From contig JACDAW010000510.1 of the NCBI GenBank assembly GCA_013695245.1, positions 1 through 11,970 of the forward strand: 11,970 nt of DNA. The letters are read 5' to 3'. Numbering within the stretch: the stretch's first letter is position 1; every line of letters begins with the position of its first letter. The notes below the pieces were generated by a model. That model was not told the origin of the DNA. It did not search any database and worked only from the letters and a program-made list of their open reading frames with translations. The DNA is from Pyrinomonadaceae bacterium. GTDB lineage: Bacteria; Acidobacteriota; Blastocatellia; Pyrinomonadales; Pyrinomonadaceae. The position numbers and the translations under genes are program-made. This document shows positions 1 to 6,055 of the stretch, in pieces.

Positions 1-19
1 ATCTATAAGTTTGACTTCT

Positions 20-865
20 TTAACCGCCCAGATAAACGACTCCGATTGCGAGATCATCGTTGTGCTGCCATTTATTCTTTTGCGCATCACTCAAAAACTT
101 GTTTAAGCGCCGCCGCACAAAAGCGCCCCCTGTGTTCTTGAAGTCAAGTAAATTTCCGACAAAATGCTCCAGCCTTACGGGTTCAGTTTTCCTACTCGTC
201 TCCGTCCGTATCAGTTCGACGAATGAGTGGAAGCCGTCGCTGAGAATGGCGACGAACTCGTAATCCTTCACGCTGCCCGTGAAAGTCTCTAAGGCATCAT
301 GGCTTATGTGAGTGTCGGCGTGAGTGGCTATTGCGTCGTCGCCGCGAAAGAAAGTGTAGTGGGTTATTTCTTTGACGTTTGAGGTGTGAGACTCAAACAT
401 CCGTAGGCGTTCGCCTTGCGATGCGTAGCTCGGATAGCGCGGGTAGCCTTCGGCGAACGAGATCGAATAGACATCAAGTTGCCCATCGCGCGATTGCAAA
501 GCGACGACTCCATCTCCGTAACAAGTCGCAAAGAAATTGTCGCCGGAAACGTTAATCGTCAGCAGCGTCGCATCTACGCACTGCGGCGCGAGTTGTAAAA
601 CGTTTGCGTGTCTCAAAGCCAGACGCGCGGCTTCTTCATGCTCTTCTTGGAGAAAAGGGGAAGCGCATTTGATGTGGGCGCGCAGAGAGCGTTCGGCGGA
701 TTTAACGAGCAGACGCGCGCCAGTGTCCGTGTCGGGCGATGACGAACAACCATCAGCGAGAATGACGTAAGGCGTTGATTCAATGCAGCCGGAGACTGCG
801 TAATCCTGACAAACTTCGTGCGCATTGCCCGCCACGAATGCGCTGTGAGCGTTCATTAACTTCAT
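20..865 (-). CDS. PP2C-family serine/threonine phosphatase-like protein
   Basis: The 281-residue product looks like a stand-alone, soluble PP2C-type (PPM) metal-dependent phosphatase. Visible family signatures are an acidic residue in CQDYA (D21), the ADG motif (D38-G39) followed by a serine-rich turn, DATLL near 98-102, GDG at 118-120, LSDG at 209-211 and the C-terminal NDD (269-271). Together these supply the aspartates that bind the two metal ions in this fold. No signal peptide or membrane segment is seen. The ATG at 865 has only a weak upstream CAGG; an ATG three codons later is possible. It is the last visible gene of the nicotinamidase-VWA-PP2C unit, 95 bp after the VWA gene. PP2C plus VWA pairs are known from TerY-type phospho-signalling operons, usually with a kinase; no kinase is in view, but the window ends 19 bp past this gene. 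The substrate is unknown. Confidence 0.8.
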   Translation of the reverse strand: MKLMNAHSAFVAGNAHEVCQDYAVSGCIESTPYVILADGCSSSPDTDTGARLLVKSAERSLRAHIKCASPFLQEEHEEAARLALRHANVLQLAPQCVDATLLTINVSGDNFFATCYGDGVVALQSRDGQLDVYSISFAEGYPRYPSYASQGERLRMFESHTSNVKEITHYTFFRGDDAIATHADTHISHDALETFTGSVKDYEFVAILSDGFHSFVELIRTETSRKTEPVRLEHFVGNLLDFKNTGGAFVRRRLNKFLSDAQKNKWQHNDDLAIGVVYLGG

Positions 866-884
866 GCTGAATGGCCTGTTGAGC

Positions 885-920
885 GTAGCGGCAACTGATG
901 TTGTTGTATGTCGCCGCTAC
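885..920. repeat. Intergenic inverted repeat between the VWA and PP2C genes
   Basis: An 8-bp perfect inverted repeat, GTAGCGGC (885-892) and GCCGCTAC (913-920), encloses a 20-nt loop. It lies in the 95-bp gap between the VWA stop and the PP2C start. No T-run follows on the minus strand, so it does not look like a complete intrinsic terminator. It could be an mRNA structure that adjusts expression of the distal gene, or chance. Nothing else is recognisable in the gap. Confidence 0.35.
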
Positions 921-960
921 TGTTTAGCGCGAGCTTTACTCTTACGATTTTGTTATCTCC

Positions 961-1704
961 CTAGAACACAAGCGATTGTGAAGAGCTTCCGGTTCCAAGC
1001 GACTGCGATTGCGCGCTAATGCTTTGCGAAACGAACTGTGCGAGTTTAGCGAGCGTCTTCGAGTCGGCGTCGCCGAGTTCGACGTACTGCGTAAAGCCCG
1101 CGTCCTTTTGAAACTGCCGAAGATGCTGGCTCACTTGATAATCTTGCACGTTGACGCCGATCAGAATCGAGATGATAGATTCCAATGCTTCGCTCATAAT
1201 CGCCTTTTTGAGCGCGTCTTTCACCGCTTTCGCTGGAAGTTTTGAAGCGTTATCACAACCATCGGTGATAACGAATAAAATCGCGTTCGCCGAGAAATCG
1301 TTGGAAGAGAGTTGCTGCCCGTAGTTGGTTGTTGCAGAGACTACGTTCTCGGTCGCATCAAAAAGCGCGGTTGAGCCGCCTGAGCGAAGAACGCCCGCGT
1401 AATCTGCCGCGTGGCAGTTTTCCAACAACTTGAAACCATGTATCTCGTGAAGCGCGTCGTCAAACTCAACGAAGCGCAGCAACAAATTATCGGCGCGCGG
1501 GCTGAACTTACAAGCCTGTACGATCTTTGTGATCGCCGCCTCCATGTCGGAAGTAAAGCCGCTTGTGCTGCCGCTCACATCGCACGCGATTGTTGCGACG
1601 GTGTACTCGGTTGCGCCTAAGTTTTCTACGCGCGTCGCGGAATAACCGTAGTAGCTGTTCGGCAGATCGATTTCGTCAAGAGTTATGTCGTTAAGCACTG
1701 GCAT
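961..1704 (-). CDS. von Willebrand factor A (VWA) domain protein, TerY-like
   Basis: The 247-residue protein consists essentially of one VWA domain. The metal-ion-dependent adhesion site is complete: DVSGS (D42, S44, S46), a threonine in GGSTALFDA (T112) and the ITDG aspartate (D148). There is no signal peptide or transmembrane helix, so an intracellular role fits best, as in TerY-type VWA proteins that act with phosphatases and kinases. The C-terminus (about 225-247) is serine- and glutamine-rich and probably disordered. The start at 1704 is supported by AAAGGA about 10 nt upstream, and the gap to the preceding nicotinamidase stop is only 16 bp, so co-transcription and perhaps translational coupling are likely. 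The partner could be the adjacent PP2C protein. Its biochemical role is not known from sequence. Confidence 0.85.
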   Translation of the reverse strand: MPVLNDITLDEIDLPNSYYGYSATRVENLGATEYTVATIACDVSGSTSGFTSDMEAAITKIVQACKFSPRADNLLLRFVEFDDALHEIHGFKLLENCHAADYAGVLRSGGSTALFDATENVVSATTNYGQQLSSNDFSANAILFVITDGCDNASKLPAKAVKDALKKAIMSEALESIISILIGVNVQDYQVSQHLRQFQKDAGFTQYVELGDADSKTLAKLAQFVSQSISAQSQSLGTGSSSQSLVF

Positions 1705-1720
1705 CGGAGTGATCCTTTCT

Positions 1721-2524
1721 TCAGTTCAAAAATTCAGTTGTGGTTGAGAGTTGCATTCCGCGATTCGTCATTTCGCGCAAGAAGGCATCGGCGTGTGGCT
1801 CGAAAGTGGGAATATCGCTCGAAGCATCAGTAAGCAACACGAGCTTTGAGACGAGCGAATCGTCGCCGAAATTGTTGGCGATGTCTTGCACCGTGTTCGC
1901 CAGACAATGCGTGCGCGCTTCACCGGCGACGGCCACGATGTCAGCGTTCTGTAAGGTTTGAACGAGCCGTGTGTTGATCTGCGTGGAAGCGTCTGCGGGG
2001 TCGGGCACGTCCGCTTGCACGGCCGAATAGTGCTCGGTGAGGATGTTGCTTCCCTTCGTGACGTAATCAACAAAGGCGAAGCGATTTTCCCACTCAAGCA
2101 GGGCGGCGAAAAGCTCCGGGAACACGGCGTGACCGGGACTTCCGATCAAACAGTGTGGCGGCCAGATCGTGAGATCGTAGCGACTGTTCTGCTCAAGCTT
2201 GCGGACGTATTCGAGCGCGCGGGCGTACATCCCCGGCTGCGTCGTTGCCCACAAGCCGCCTTCAACATCCGCGCGCGTGATCTTGGTAAAGGCTGGCGGG
2301 TGATTGCCCTGCGAATCTTTCCAGAAGATGGGGTGCGCGATGTGAACAAAGTGGTGCGAATCAAGCGTAACATGAATGTCATCAATCTTGTCTTTGAGAC
2401 GCACGATCATATCCGCCAAACGCTTCATGTCATGCTCCGCGCCGGGCACGTAAAGCGCGCCTTTCTGCGGATCGCAAAAGTCCACCTGCGGATCGATGAT
2501 CAAGAGTTCAACTCGTTTACTCAT
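1721..2524 (-). CDS. pncA: Nicotinamidase (isochorismatase-like cysteine hydrolase)
   Basis: Predicted to deaminate nicotinamide to nicotinate and ammonia, the first step of the PncA-PncB (Preiss-Handler) salvage route. The cysteine-hydrolase triad is visible: D11 in IDPQVDF, K157 in VTKGSN and C207 in GEARTHCLAN. A metal-binding segment typical of nicotinamidases follows the second strand (D55, H57, H61, H64), and WPPHCLIGSPG (121-131) matches the nicotinamidase hallmark around the substrate pocket. At 267 residues it is longer than the roughly 180-215 of common PncA, with the additional length in loops. A strong AAGGAG precedes the ATG at 2524. It is the first gene of a unit with the VWA and PP2C genes, behind an operator shared with the pncB promoter. 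The family also contains other amidohydrolases, but motif and context favour nicotinamidase. Confidence 0.88.
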   Translation of the reverse strand: MSKRVELLIIDPQVDFCDPQKGALYVPGAEHDMKRLADMIVRLKDKIDDIHVTLDSHHFVHIAHPIFWKDSQGNHPPAFTKITRADVEGGLWATTQPGMYARALEYVRKLEQNSRYDLTIWPPHCLIGSPGHAVFPELFAALLEWENRFAFVDYVTKGSNILTEHYSAVQADVPDPADASTQINTRLVQTLQNADIVAVAGEARTHCLANTVQDIANNFGDDSLVSKLVLLTDASSDIPTFEPHADAFLREMTNRGMQLSTTTEFLN

Positions 2525-2546
2525 GGTATTGTCTCCTTGTGATAAT

Positions 2547-2569
2547 CTTAGCGTAAATATTACGTTAAG
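2547..2569. promoter_or_regulatory. Palindromic operator upstream of pncA (putative NrtR site)
   Basis: A 23-bp near-palindrome of the form CTTAGCGT-N7-ACGTTAAG lies 23-45 bp upstream of the nicotinamidase ATG. Its arms, read on the opposite strand, are CTTAACGT and ACGCTAAG, identical to both arms of the operator at 5537-5559 upstream of pncB. The best candidate -10 hexamer on the minus strand, TAATAT (2557-2562), lies inside it, so binding here would block transcription. I could not find a convincing -35. Assignment to the NrtR encoded in this cluster is inference from co-location and repetition. Confidence 0.75.
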
Positions 2570-2579
2570 GTTGTTGGTT

Positions 2580-2609
2580 AAAAAATTTACGCGCTTTTAT
2601 CGGCGCGTA
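2580..2609 (-). terminator. Rho-independent terminator after kptA
   Basis: On the minus strand a perfect 7-bp stem, TACGCGC (plus 2603-2609) with GCGCGTA (plus 2588-2594), closes an 8-nt loop and is followed by AATTTTTT. It begins about 28 nt past the kptA stop and ends before the pncA operator. It would therefore close the pncB-nrtR-kptA transcript and make pncA-VWA-PP2C a separate unit. Confidence 0.7.
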
Positions 2610-2637
2610 TGAACGAAAATGCTAACGCCCCTTTCAC

Positions 2638-3177
2638 TTAAAGCTTAAGATAAACGGGCGGAACATGTTCGGTGAGCCAAACGCCGTTGGCGGATCGGTA
2701 GAATTGATAGCCGTCGTTGTGCATCAAGTCGCTTTTAACTTCAAGCACGACGGGCTTCCCGTATCTTTGCCCGACAGCCCTTGCGGTCAACTCTTCCTGC
2801 GACAAGTGAACGTGATGGCGCTTTCCTTTAATCAATCCCGTCTGTCTGATCGACGAAAGAAAACGCTCCGCCGTGCCGTGATAAAGAATTCCAGGCGGCG
2901 CGAGCGGCGTGTAGTCGAGTTCGACTTGCACGGAGTGTCCTTGACTCGCCCGGATGCGCGAACCGTCTGCGTTGAAGGCGAAACGTTTCTTGTCGTTGTT
3001 ACTCACAACCGCTTGGAGTTCTTCGCACGTGAGCGGAAAGCCGTGTGCGTCGCACGCCTTAAGCAGTTCGGAGACGGACGTCCAACCTTGTGCGTCAATG
3101 GTAATGCCGATGCGCTCCGGCTCGTGCCTGAGCACAAGGCTCAAGAATTTGCTTGTTTTTACTAAATGATTCGCCAT
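2638..3177 (-). CDS. kptA: RNA 2'-phosphotransferase (Tpt1/KptA)
   Basis: A 179-residue Tpt1/KptA enzyme. The family removes an internal RNA 2'-phosphate using NAD, releasing nicotinamide and ADP-ribose 1'',2''-cyclic phosphate. The catalytic Arg-His-Arg-Arg tetrad is identifiable: R17-H18 in LRHEP, R65 in KKRFAF and R120 in GKRHHVHLS. The YHGT motif is at 99-102. The N-terminal lobe is winged-helix-like (1-75) and the C-terminal lobe is the ADP-ribosyltransferase-type NAD site (90-179). I chose the ATG at 3177 because GGAG lies about 8 nt upstream and the protein then starts in family register (MANHLVKTSKFLSLVLRH). The ATG at 3219 would add 14 unrelated residues and overlap nrtR. It is the last gene of the pncB operon. 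The physiological RNA substrate in bacteria is unknown, and some family members also ADP-ribosylate nucleic-acid 5' ends. Confidence 0.92.
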   Translation of the reverse strand: MANHLVKTSKFLSLVLRHEPERIGITIDAQGWTSVSELLKACDAHGFPLTCEELQAVVSNNDKKRFAFNADGSRIRASQGHSVQVELDYTPLAPPGILYHGTAERFLSSIRQTGLIKGKRHHVHLSQEELTARAVGQRYGKPVVLEVKSDLMHNDGYQFYRSANGVWLTEHVPPVYLKL

Positions 3178-3208
3178 CTTTCGTTCTCCGGCTGAATTTT
3201 TACTCAGC

Positions 3209-3904
3209 TTACAATTCAAAATTCATACCTTGTTTCATTAACTGTTTATATTTGCGTTCATCAAACTTGTAGAGACGCGCGGCGCGGTGCGGCACGCCCT
3301 TCTGTATTTCGTCCAACTCGCGCAAAACATCCATGCTGAAAATCTTCTTGCGAAAGTTGCGGTTATCTAATTTCTCGCCGAGCACAATTTCATACAACTT
3401 TTGCAGTTGCTTGATCGTGAACTTGCGCGGAAGCAACTCAAAGCCGATGGGCGCGTAAGCCAGTTTACCGCGCAGGCGCTGGAGCGCAGCGCGCATGATG
3501 TCGTTGTGATCGAAAGCGAGAGATGGCAACTTTGTTACCGTAAACCACTCGGCGCGGCGCGCATCGGTCGCCGCCGTAACGTGATGTTTATCCGGCGAGA
3601 CAAGCGCGTAGTAAGCGACGGAGACGATCCATCCGCGCGGATCGCGCCCCGGCGCGCCGAAGGTGTAAAGCTGTTCGAGGAAAACATCACTGATGCCCGT
3701 CTCCTCTTCAAGTTCGCGCAGAGCAGCCGCTTCAAGCGATTCGCCCTGCCGCACGAAGCCGCCCGGTATTGCCCAACGCCCGGCGAACGGCTCAAGGTCG
3801 CGTTCGATAAGCATCACCTTAAGACTTTCTTCTTCCAAGTCAAGACCGAAGATAACGCAATCAACCGTCAGCGCGGGTCGCTCATATTCGTAAGCGTGGG
3901 ACAT
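3209..3904 (-). CDS. nrtR: NrtR-type Nudix transcriptional regulator of NAD metabolism
   Basis: The 231-residue protein has the two-part NrtR layout. An N-terminal Nudix domain (about 10-150) is followed by a C-terminal winged helix (about 158-222) with a basic likely recognition segment, NRNFRKKI (181-188). In characterised NrtR proteins the Nudix domain senses ADP-ribose or related NAD products and the wing represses NAD-salvage genes. The Nudix box here is canonical, G49-x5-E55-x7-R63-E64-L-E-E67-E68-x-G70-I71, so hydrolytic activity may be retained. An AGGAAGG ribosome-binding site precedes the ATG at 3904. It sits between pncB and kptA and is probably transcribed with both, which would make it autoregulated through the two operators before pncB. 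A plain Nudix ADP-ribose pyrophosphatase is the main alternative, but the winged helix and the operators argue for the regulator. Confidence 0.88.
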   Translation of the reverse strand: MSHAYEYERPALTVDCVIFGLDLEEESLKVMLIERDLEPFAGRWAIPGGFVRQGESLEAAALRELEEETGISDVFLEQLYTFGAPGRDPRGWIVSVAYYALVSPDKHHVTAATDARRAEWFTVTKLPSLAFDHNDIMRAALQRLRGKLAYAPIGFELLPRKFTIKQLQKLYEIVLGEKLDNRNFRKKIFSMDVLRELDEIQKGVPHRAARLYKFDERKYKQLMKQGMNFEL

Positions 3905-4006
3905 AGGTTCAACCTTCCTTCGGCTTCAGAAGCACGTTTGACGAAATGCTTTCTCGAAATCTCAAACTCTATTCAAGGCGCGTTAAATCTGTTCGCTCAA
4001 ACAATT

Positions 4007-5494
4007 TCACAACGCTTCATGCTCCCAATCGCTCACGCCTCGCCGCTCGATGATTAAATTTTCTCTTTGCAAGTAAAGTGACTTCTCCAAGCCGACGCGG
4101 TATTCATCCGGGTTATCGAAACGCTTTGTTGAATCGGAGACGTGATGCAGTTCGACCATCCGGTGATGACGGATTTGCTCAATCGTCGGCAGTTGGTAAA
4201 CGGGTTGCCCGCCGCGCATCACGGGAACGAGCAGGTTGTGCGATTGCGCGTTTGGTGGTAGACGCATTTGCTTCGTTTGATCCTTCATGCTGATCATCGT
4301 TCCGCCTTGCGAGATGTCGGTGTGCTCGTCGTAAATGCAATCGGCGATGTTGCCGTTAAGCGTGCGGTAGCGTCTCACCTGTAACGTGCCGGGAATGGAA
4401 ACTTTGATCGGCTGATCGGAGAGTTTGATTTTCGGAGTCCAGTCGCCGCCGGGTTTGCGAATCGCCGCCAGCTTATAAACTCCCGCAAGCGAAGGCGTCA
4501 TCAGATTTGTGCCGACGCCCCAGACGGTAATCATCGCATCTTGATTTCGCAAACTCTGAATTAAAAACTCGTTCAAGTCGTTTGTTGCCACGATGCTCGC
4601 CTTGCGAAAGTCAGCTTCATCGAGCATCCGCCGTGCGCGACGACTTAAGCGCGCCAGATCGCCGGAATCCAAACGGATGCCGAGCATCTCAAACCCGTTT
4701 GCGCGTAATTGTTTTCCCACTTCAATCGCGTGTCGCACGCCTTCAATCGTGCCGTAAGTGTCAACGAGAAAGAGGCAGTTGTTCGGCATCGCGCGCGCGT
4801 AAGCCGTAAATGCTTCGAGTTCCGTGTCGAAGCTCATCACGAGGCTGTGCGCCATCGTACCCTTAATGTCTTTGGCGGGAATGCCGAGGTGACGCGCCGC
4901 CCAGACGTTTGACGTGCCCGCGAAGCCGCCGATGTAGGCGCTCCTCGTCGCCGTAAACGCTCCGTCAATGCCGGGCGCACGGCGCGCGCTGAAATCTAAC
5001 ACGGGCATCTCGCCCGCCGCCCACGCGATGCGCGCTGCGTGCGTGGCAATCGCCGTCGGGTAGTTGATGAGATTAAGCAGCGCGGTTTCCACAAACTGCG
5101 CCATCAAGAGATGCCCTTTGACGCGAACAAGCGGTTCGTGCGGAAACATCACCGTGCCTTCAGGCACAGCATCAACGTCGCAACTGAATTCGAGATTCTT
5201 TAGATATTGAAGATACTCGATGCGGAAAAGGGGTTTGCCGTCGTTGCCGGGAACGCTTGTGAGGTATTTGATGTCGTCTTCTTCAAAGCGGAGATTCGTC
5301 AAGTAATCAATGAGAAACTCAAGTCCGGCGGCAACCGTATGCCCGCCGCCAGATGGATTCGCGCGGTAGAAATGATGAAAGACGCTCTCCCACTCCGCCA
5401 TGCCTTCCGCCCAGTAAACTTGCCCCATCGTCAATTGATAGAGGTCGGTGAATAGTGTCAAGTTCTGTTTGTATGGCAGCTTTTGGTAACTCAT
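4007..5494 (-). CDS. pncB: Nicotinate phosphoribosyltransferase
   Basis: Converts nicotinate and PRPP to nicotinate mononucleotide with ATP hydrolysis, the committed salvage step after nicotinamidase. The 495-residue length matches the long NAPRTase type. Recognisable family segments are the N-terminal TDLYQLTMGQVY (16-27), FSARRAPG (168-175), GTMAHS (212-217) with H216 in the position of the phosphorylatable histidine, VDTYGT (244-249) and RLDSGDL (274-280). No membrane segment is present. An AGGAG lies just upstream of the ATG at 5494. It heads the pncB-nrtR-kptA unit; the gap to nrtR is 102 bp and contains no operator copy or clear terminator. Expression is likely repressed through the two operators at 5514-5559. 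Confusion with nicotinamide phosphoribosyltransferase is possible for the wider family, but the motifs fit the nicotinate enzyme. Confidence 0.95.
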   Translation of the reverse strand: MSYQKLPYKQNLTLFTDLYQLTMGQVYWAEGMAEWESVFHHFYRANPSGGGHTVAAGLEFLIDYLTNLRFEEDDIKYLTSVPGNDGKPLFRIEYLQYLKNLEFSCDVDAVPEGTVMFPHEPLVRVKGHLLMAQFVETALLNLINYPTAIATHAARIAWAAGEMPVLDFSARRAPGIDGAFTATRSAYIGGFAGTSNVWAARHLGIPAKDIKGTMAHSLVMSFDTELEAFTAYARAMPNNCLFLVDTYGTIEGVRHAIEVGKQLRANGFEMLGIRLDSGDLARLSRRARRMLDEADFRKASIVATNDLNEFLIQSLRNQDAMITVWGVGTNLMTPSLAGVYKLAAIRKPGGDWTPKIKLSDQPIKVSIPGTLQVRRYRTLNGNIADCIYDEHTDISQGGTMISMKDQTKQMRLPPNAQSHNLLVPVMRGGQPVYQLPTIEQIRHHRMVELHHVSDSTKRFDNPDEYRVGLEKSLYLQRENLIIERRGVSDWEHEAL

Positions 5495-5513
5495 AAAATC
5501 TCCTCGATGAAAG

Positions 5514-5536
5514 CAAAGCGTTTACATTACGCTTTG
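5514..5536. promoter_or_regulatory. Promoter-proximal palindromic operator of pncB (putative NrtR site 2)
   Basis: Arms CAAAGCGT and ACGCTTTG flank TTTACAT-type spacer sequence; the perfect inverted repeat GCAAAGCG-N9-CGCTTTGC extends over 5513-5537. The core AGCGT-N7-ACGCT has the same spacing as the other two operators. The outer bases differ (CAA/TTG instead of CTT/AAG), so it may be a weaker site. Its centre (5525) lies 23 bp from the centre of the upstream operator (5548), about two helical turns, so two dimers could bind one face of the DNA. It covers the start of the transcript leader. Confidence 0.65.
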
Positions 5537-5559
5537 CTTAACGTCTGATATACGCTAAG
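5537..5559. promoter_or_regulatory. Promoter-overlapping operator of pncB (putative NrtR site 1)
   Basis: A 23-bp element CTTAACGT-N7-ACGCTAAG. Both 8-base arms equal those of the pncA operator at 2547-2569 read on the opposite strand, while the 7-base spacers differ. That is the pattern expected of a protein-binding site rather than of duplicated DNA. It covers part of the spacer and all of the -10 hexamer of the pncB promoter, so binding should repress. Confidence 0.78.
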
Positions 5560-5575
5560 AGATTTAAAAAGTCAA
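5547..5575 (-). promoter_or_regulatory. Sigma70-like promoter of pncB-nrtR-kptA
   Basis: Reading the minus strand, -35 TTGACT (plus 5570-5575) is separated by exactly 17 bp from -10 TATATC (plus 5547-5552). This matches the consensus at 5 of 6 and 4 of 6 positions. Transcription would begin near 5540, leaving a leader of about 45 nt with GAGGAGA as the ribosome-binding site. The operator at 5537-5559 overlaps the -10. Confidence 0.7.
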
Positions 5576-5645
5576 CTCTTTTCCATAAAATATTTGCAAG
5601 CTAAGTGCTCTGTAATTTAAGTTTTTAGATTTGATTGATGAATTG

Positions 5646-5665
5646 CCACTAGCTTCAGCTAGTGG
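5646..5665. repeat. REP-like hairpin 1
   Basis: A perfect 8-bp stem, CCACTAGC and GCTAGTGG, closes a TTCA tetraloop. It stands next to a second, longer hairpin in the intergenic region upstream of the pncB promoter. Tandem short palindromes with GTGG-type edges resemble REP elements mobilised by RAYT transposases, though none is encoded here. The 70 bp between this and the pncB -35 box is AT-rich and shows no gene. Confidence 0.6.
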
Positions 5666-5672
5666 ATCAGAT

Positions 5673-5713
5673 GAGTGTGGCTTTAGCCAAACGCTTCGGC
5701 TAAAGCCACACTC
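5673..5713. repeat. REP-like hairpin 2 (16-bp stem)
   Basis: GAGTGTGGCTTTAGCC (5673-5688) and GGCTAAAGCCACACTC (5698-5713) form a perfect 16-bp stem around a 9-nt loop. It is 7 bp from hairpin 1. The last codons and the TAG stop of the minus-strand reading frame ending at 5700 lie inside it, which suggests it entered or replaced the 3' end of that frame. It may also stop transcription coming from the radical SAM gene. Confidence 0.75.
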
Positions 5714-6038
5714 TTTCTGATTTGTATCCTCGTTGAGGTTCTGCGCGTGTTGGGGAGAGCAGTTCAACCCCGCGCCTTCGCGCTTCGCTTTGGAGATATT
5801 CCGGCCAACTCTCCGGCAACAACAGCGCATCGCCGGGACGCGCCAACCACAACAAATGTGAGGCGAGGCGGTGGATGAGAGCGTTGAAGGAGGGAAGACG
5901 GCGGTATGCGCTTACGGCGCAAGACAGTTCGGCTTCAAAATCAACATTCATGTGCCATAGTCTTGAATACATGAGCGCGATTGATACGGGAAGTGCGGGA
6001 TTAAAGTCGGTATTAGATTCGGAGAAGGACGCAATCAA
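5700..6038 (-). pseudogene. Truncated unknown protein downstream of the radical SAM gene
   Basis: A 112-residue frame from a TTG at 6038, 17 bp after the radical SAM stop. I do not recognise the family with confidence. Its body reads like real protein: a helix-rich stretch from 22 to 70, then LARPGDALLLPESWPEYL (about 65-82) and a segment rich in E and R ending RRGVELLSP. The PGD-x-LLLP-x5-YL-x8-GVELL pattern weakly recalls the N-terminal pre-ATP-grasp region of ATP-grasp enzymes. The last eight or so residues (KSERVWL and stop) are encoded by REP-like hairpin 2, so the natural C-terminus appears lost. The start is uncertain: ribosome-binding sites are poor, and the frame stays open into the radical SAM gene. 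If the frame is not coding, 5495-6055 is a 560-bp stretch holding only the promoter and repeats. Confidence 0.45.
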
Positions 6039-6055
6039 CCCACAGTCGCGAGTTG

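Noticed and set aside
1958..2542. 194-codon plus-strand frame opposite the nicotinamidase gene
   Set aside because: It is a shadow of pncA: no family motif, biased toward arginine and valine, and antisense to a gene with all catalytic residues.
2576..2594. A second degenerate operator half-site (TTTACGC) upstream of the pncA operator
   Set aside because: Only one arm matches, the other arm is largely A-run, its spacing from the main site (28 bp) differs from the 23 bp at pncB, and it overlaps the terminator stem.
3178..3219. Longer kptA start at 3219
   Set aside because: It adds 14 residues with no family similarity and overlaps nrtR by 11 bp, while the ATG at 3177 has a good ribosome-binding site and the family N-terminus.
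3401..4057. 218-codon plus-strand frame opposite nrtR
   Set aside because: Antisense shadow of a well-supported gene; composition is Arg-rich and no domain is recognisable.
5564..5830. 88-codon minus-strand frame across the REP-like hairpins
   Set aside because: It reads through both repeats and the pncB promoter, with no ribosome-binding site or protein-like pattern.
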